Shown piece by piece: positions 62,060 through 64,000 of a stretch of 64,000 nt of DNA (its first letter is position 1; each line of letters starts with the position of its first letter). The DNA is from Tipula vernalis. Its lineage: Eukaryota > Arthropoda > Insecta > Diptera > Tipulidae. The notes under the pieces are model-generated. The model searched no databases, was not told the DNA's origin, and was given only the letters and a program-made list of their open reading frames with translations. The translations under genes were made by a program, and so were the position numbers. Where the stretch lies: positions 259,231,368 to 259,295,367 of the forward strand of contig OY282560.1 of the NCBI GenBank assembly GCA_958295665.1, read 5' to 3'.

Positions 62060-63686
62060 CTGAGTTGCCTCAATGTTTACATGTTGCTGGAGCCTTTCTT
62101 CATGTCTTCGTTCATTTTCCTGAATTTCATTTAAAACGAGGTTCAGTTTAAGGTCCCTATGGAGGTCATTATTCCTGACCTATCAAGGTACATCAACGAT
62201 GTTCCTTAATACTACATTCTGAAATCTTTGGATAATATTTACGTTGCTTTGTTTGGTACAACCCCAAAGCTGAATACCATAATTCCAAATCGGTTTCAAT
62301 ATTTGCTTATAAAGCAGAAGCTTGTTGTAGGTTGATAAAGAAGAGTTTGCTCCCACCAGACAATACATTTTCAGTATTTAAGTCTTATGTCTTCACTGTT
62401 CTTCTTGGTGTTTGCTTTCCATCGCAGTGTAGTATCCAGGGCCATGCCTTGATAACTGGCCGTGTTCGCATACGCTGTTATTCCTCGTTTTATGGTAACC
62501 AGAATATGTTCGAGTCGTATGTTTGTAAAGTTGATGTGAACTGGTTTAGTTTCATTTAGTTTTATTTGCTATAGTTTTGTTAATTATCCGAGTAATAACT
62601 GATTATAACCTCTGTGTTGACTCTTTTTTGCTTTCTCGTCGTCGTAATTGTTCAGTAGGTATAAAGCCGGCCCTAATACACCTCCCTGTAGTACTCCTAA
62701 ATTGATTTACTGCAATTCAGAAAAGGTATCATCTAACTTAATCTTGAAGATTCTATCTTTCAAGTAAGATTTCAGTATTTTTGCGGATTGCTTTGGTAGA
62801 ATATTTCTTAACTTATGCCCTATGTCACATTCCGGCAAGCGCTTTAGTCCCCTATGTCATATTCTGTCAAGTGCTCAATATCTAAAAATTTCGTTGAACA
62901 GATCTTCTCCTCTTGTGCTTTCTCGAGTATATTGATTATTCCATGTTCTTGATCGATTATTGAGTGTTAGCTATGAAAACCGACCGAACCGATGGTTTGG
63001 GATTAAGTTTTTCTCTCGATTATCGGATTTAACCTTTTTACCAATAGCTTCTCAAAGAGTTTGGGCATGACTGACACTTGCGAAATTGGCCTATAAGACG
63101 AAGTTCCGTGTGGTGGTTTCGCAGGTTTTGGGATCATGATTACTTCACAATCTGGCTACACATTTGATTCTAAATGCTGTACTTAAAAGATTGGTGAGCT
63201 TTACCAGAGCTTTCCTTGGTAGTGCTCTTAAGATTTCTGTAGTAATCAGATTGTAACCAGGAGGTTTTTTCGAATTCATATTAAATTGTACCTCAGCATG
63301 CCTTCTTTCGGTGTTGTCCAAATAGAAATATTCTTGGCTTTAACATTAACAGCAGTTACTTGTATTTCTTCTGTTTAATATTTTAACTGTTCATACTGAC
63401 GAATAATATTTCTAATTATAACGGCACTACCTCCATTAGCAGTATTTTCAGGGTGAATGATGTGGTATAATTGATAACTTTTAAATTTAATAATTGATTG
63501 TCTAGTGAAATGTCTTTCCATGATGAGGCACTCATCGGTTCTTTCTGTGTCCAGGACACTTACAATTCATGTTGATGTTGCATGATTCTATCGGCATTCC
63601 AGCATAAAATTATAAGATCATTGGGCAATTTTCGGTTTACGGATGTCTCCCTTAGTGCTGTGCTCTAGTTTCTATAAGTAATCCTT
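62060..63686 (-). pseudogene. Jockey-like LINE ORF2, internally deleted
   Basis: The minus strand starts near 63640 with an AP-endonuclease N-terminus: LPNDLIILCWNADRI, then TDECLIMERHFTRQSIIKFK, NTANGGSAVIIRNIIRQYEQ and EEIQVTAVNVKAKNISI. It then jumps (near 63320), skipping most of the endonuclease, to the reverse transcriptase: SPGYNLIT-like, HDPK, PHGTSSYRPIS-like and MPKLFEKLLVKRL-like pieces in mixed frames (63270-62950). The C-terminal NKLLLYKQILKPIWNYGIQL and NVNIIQRFQNVVLRNIVDVP follow (62330-62183). The catalytic YADD region is unreadable. Inactive. Confidence 0.8.
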
Positions 63687-63985
63687 CATCAAACGCATTG
63701 AGTCGGTTTAGAATCAATTTGAGTTCCGTTAGTCATCGTCCGTCAGCTTCCGACACTATATGCGTTATTTCGGTTTGGTTCATGTTAACAGCTTGCTTCC
63801 TGATCCAATTTCAGCCATTTTTCTTCCCATTTCATTCATCAAAAGCATCGAGTCGGCTTAGAATCGATTTGATTTCCGTTAGTCATCATCCGTCAGCTTC
63901 CGACCATCTACACATTATTTTCGGGTTGGTTCATCTTAACAGCTTGCTTCCAGATTAACCATTGATCGAAGATTGACCATTTTTC
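63687..63985. repeat. Two tandem 150-bp units upstream of the LINE ORF2
   Basis: The units starting at 63687 and 63837 share CGTTAGTCATCrTCCGTCAG, CTTCCGAC and TTAACAGCTTGCTTCC. The second continues to about 63985. In the LINE's orientation they lie immediately 5' of the endonuclease start. Confidence 0.85.
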
Positions 63986-64000
63986 GCTCTTGCGCACACT

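Overview
This looks like AT-rich nuclear DNA from an insect (order not determined). The evidence is spliced genes with canonical GT/AG introns, many Tc1/mariner relics, a tRNA-derived SINE, Jockey-like LINE fragments, a Ty3/gypsy fragment, foldback elements and long (TA)n arrays. Almost every long ORF outside the host genes belongs to a decayed mobile element, so the host genes had to be assembled from short exons.

Two host genes can be supported, both on the minus strand. At 1102-1517 is a two-exon gene for a small secreted peptide of 113 residues with six cysteines. From 51753 leftwards to 2177 runs the 3' part of a homologue of HFM1/MER3, the meiotic crossover DNA helicase. The winged-helix tail lies at 51753-51525. 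The Sec63-like region lies in six exons at 10254-8981, and a low-complexity acidic/serine-rich tail lies at 8981-8105 and, by inference, 3143-2177. All exon phases agree and sum to 1015 codons. The helicase core must lie beyond the right edge. Two introns stand out: one of 41,270 bp (10255-51524), which holds most of this window, and one of 60 bp (9428-9487) with no stop codon and a length divisible by three.

The giant intron holds, left to right: a gypsy scrap and mariner scrap (10.4-11.3 kb); a MITE with an abutting SINE (11.36-12.29 kb); a broken gypsy element (12.9-14.2 kb); foldback elements (15.5, 19.7 kb); three copies of an uncharacterised repeat R1, one split by a second SINE; a Tc1 element with about 420-bp terminal inverted repeats (27.7-29.5 kb); a diverged tandem duplication of several kb (31.9-39.6 kb) interrupted by later insertions; a DUF4817-type transposon (39.6-41.7 kb); and a nested cluster of one unusual element family, here called X, mixed with (TA)n arrays, a nearly intact mariner and a miniature Tc1 element that still encodes a DNA-binding domain (43.0-48.3 kb).

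Right of the 51.5-kb exon are a mariner relic (52.4-53.7 kb), a Crypton-like tyrosine recombinase gene with one intron and one frameshift (54.07-55.27 kb) flanked by palindromes, a further mariner relic (56.4-57.6 kb), a Tc1 scrap (60.7-61.2 kb) and an internally deleted Jockey-like LINE with a 150-bp tandem repeat at its 5' side (62.06-63.99 kb). No CRISPR, bacterial operon, rRNA or functional tRNA gene was seen. All family assignments rest on motif recognition by eye; no database was searched.
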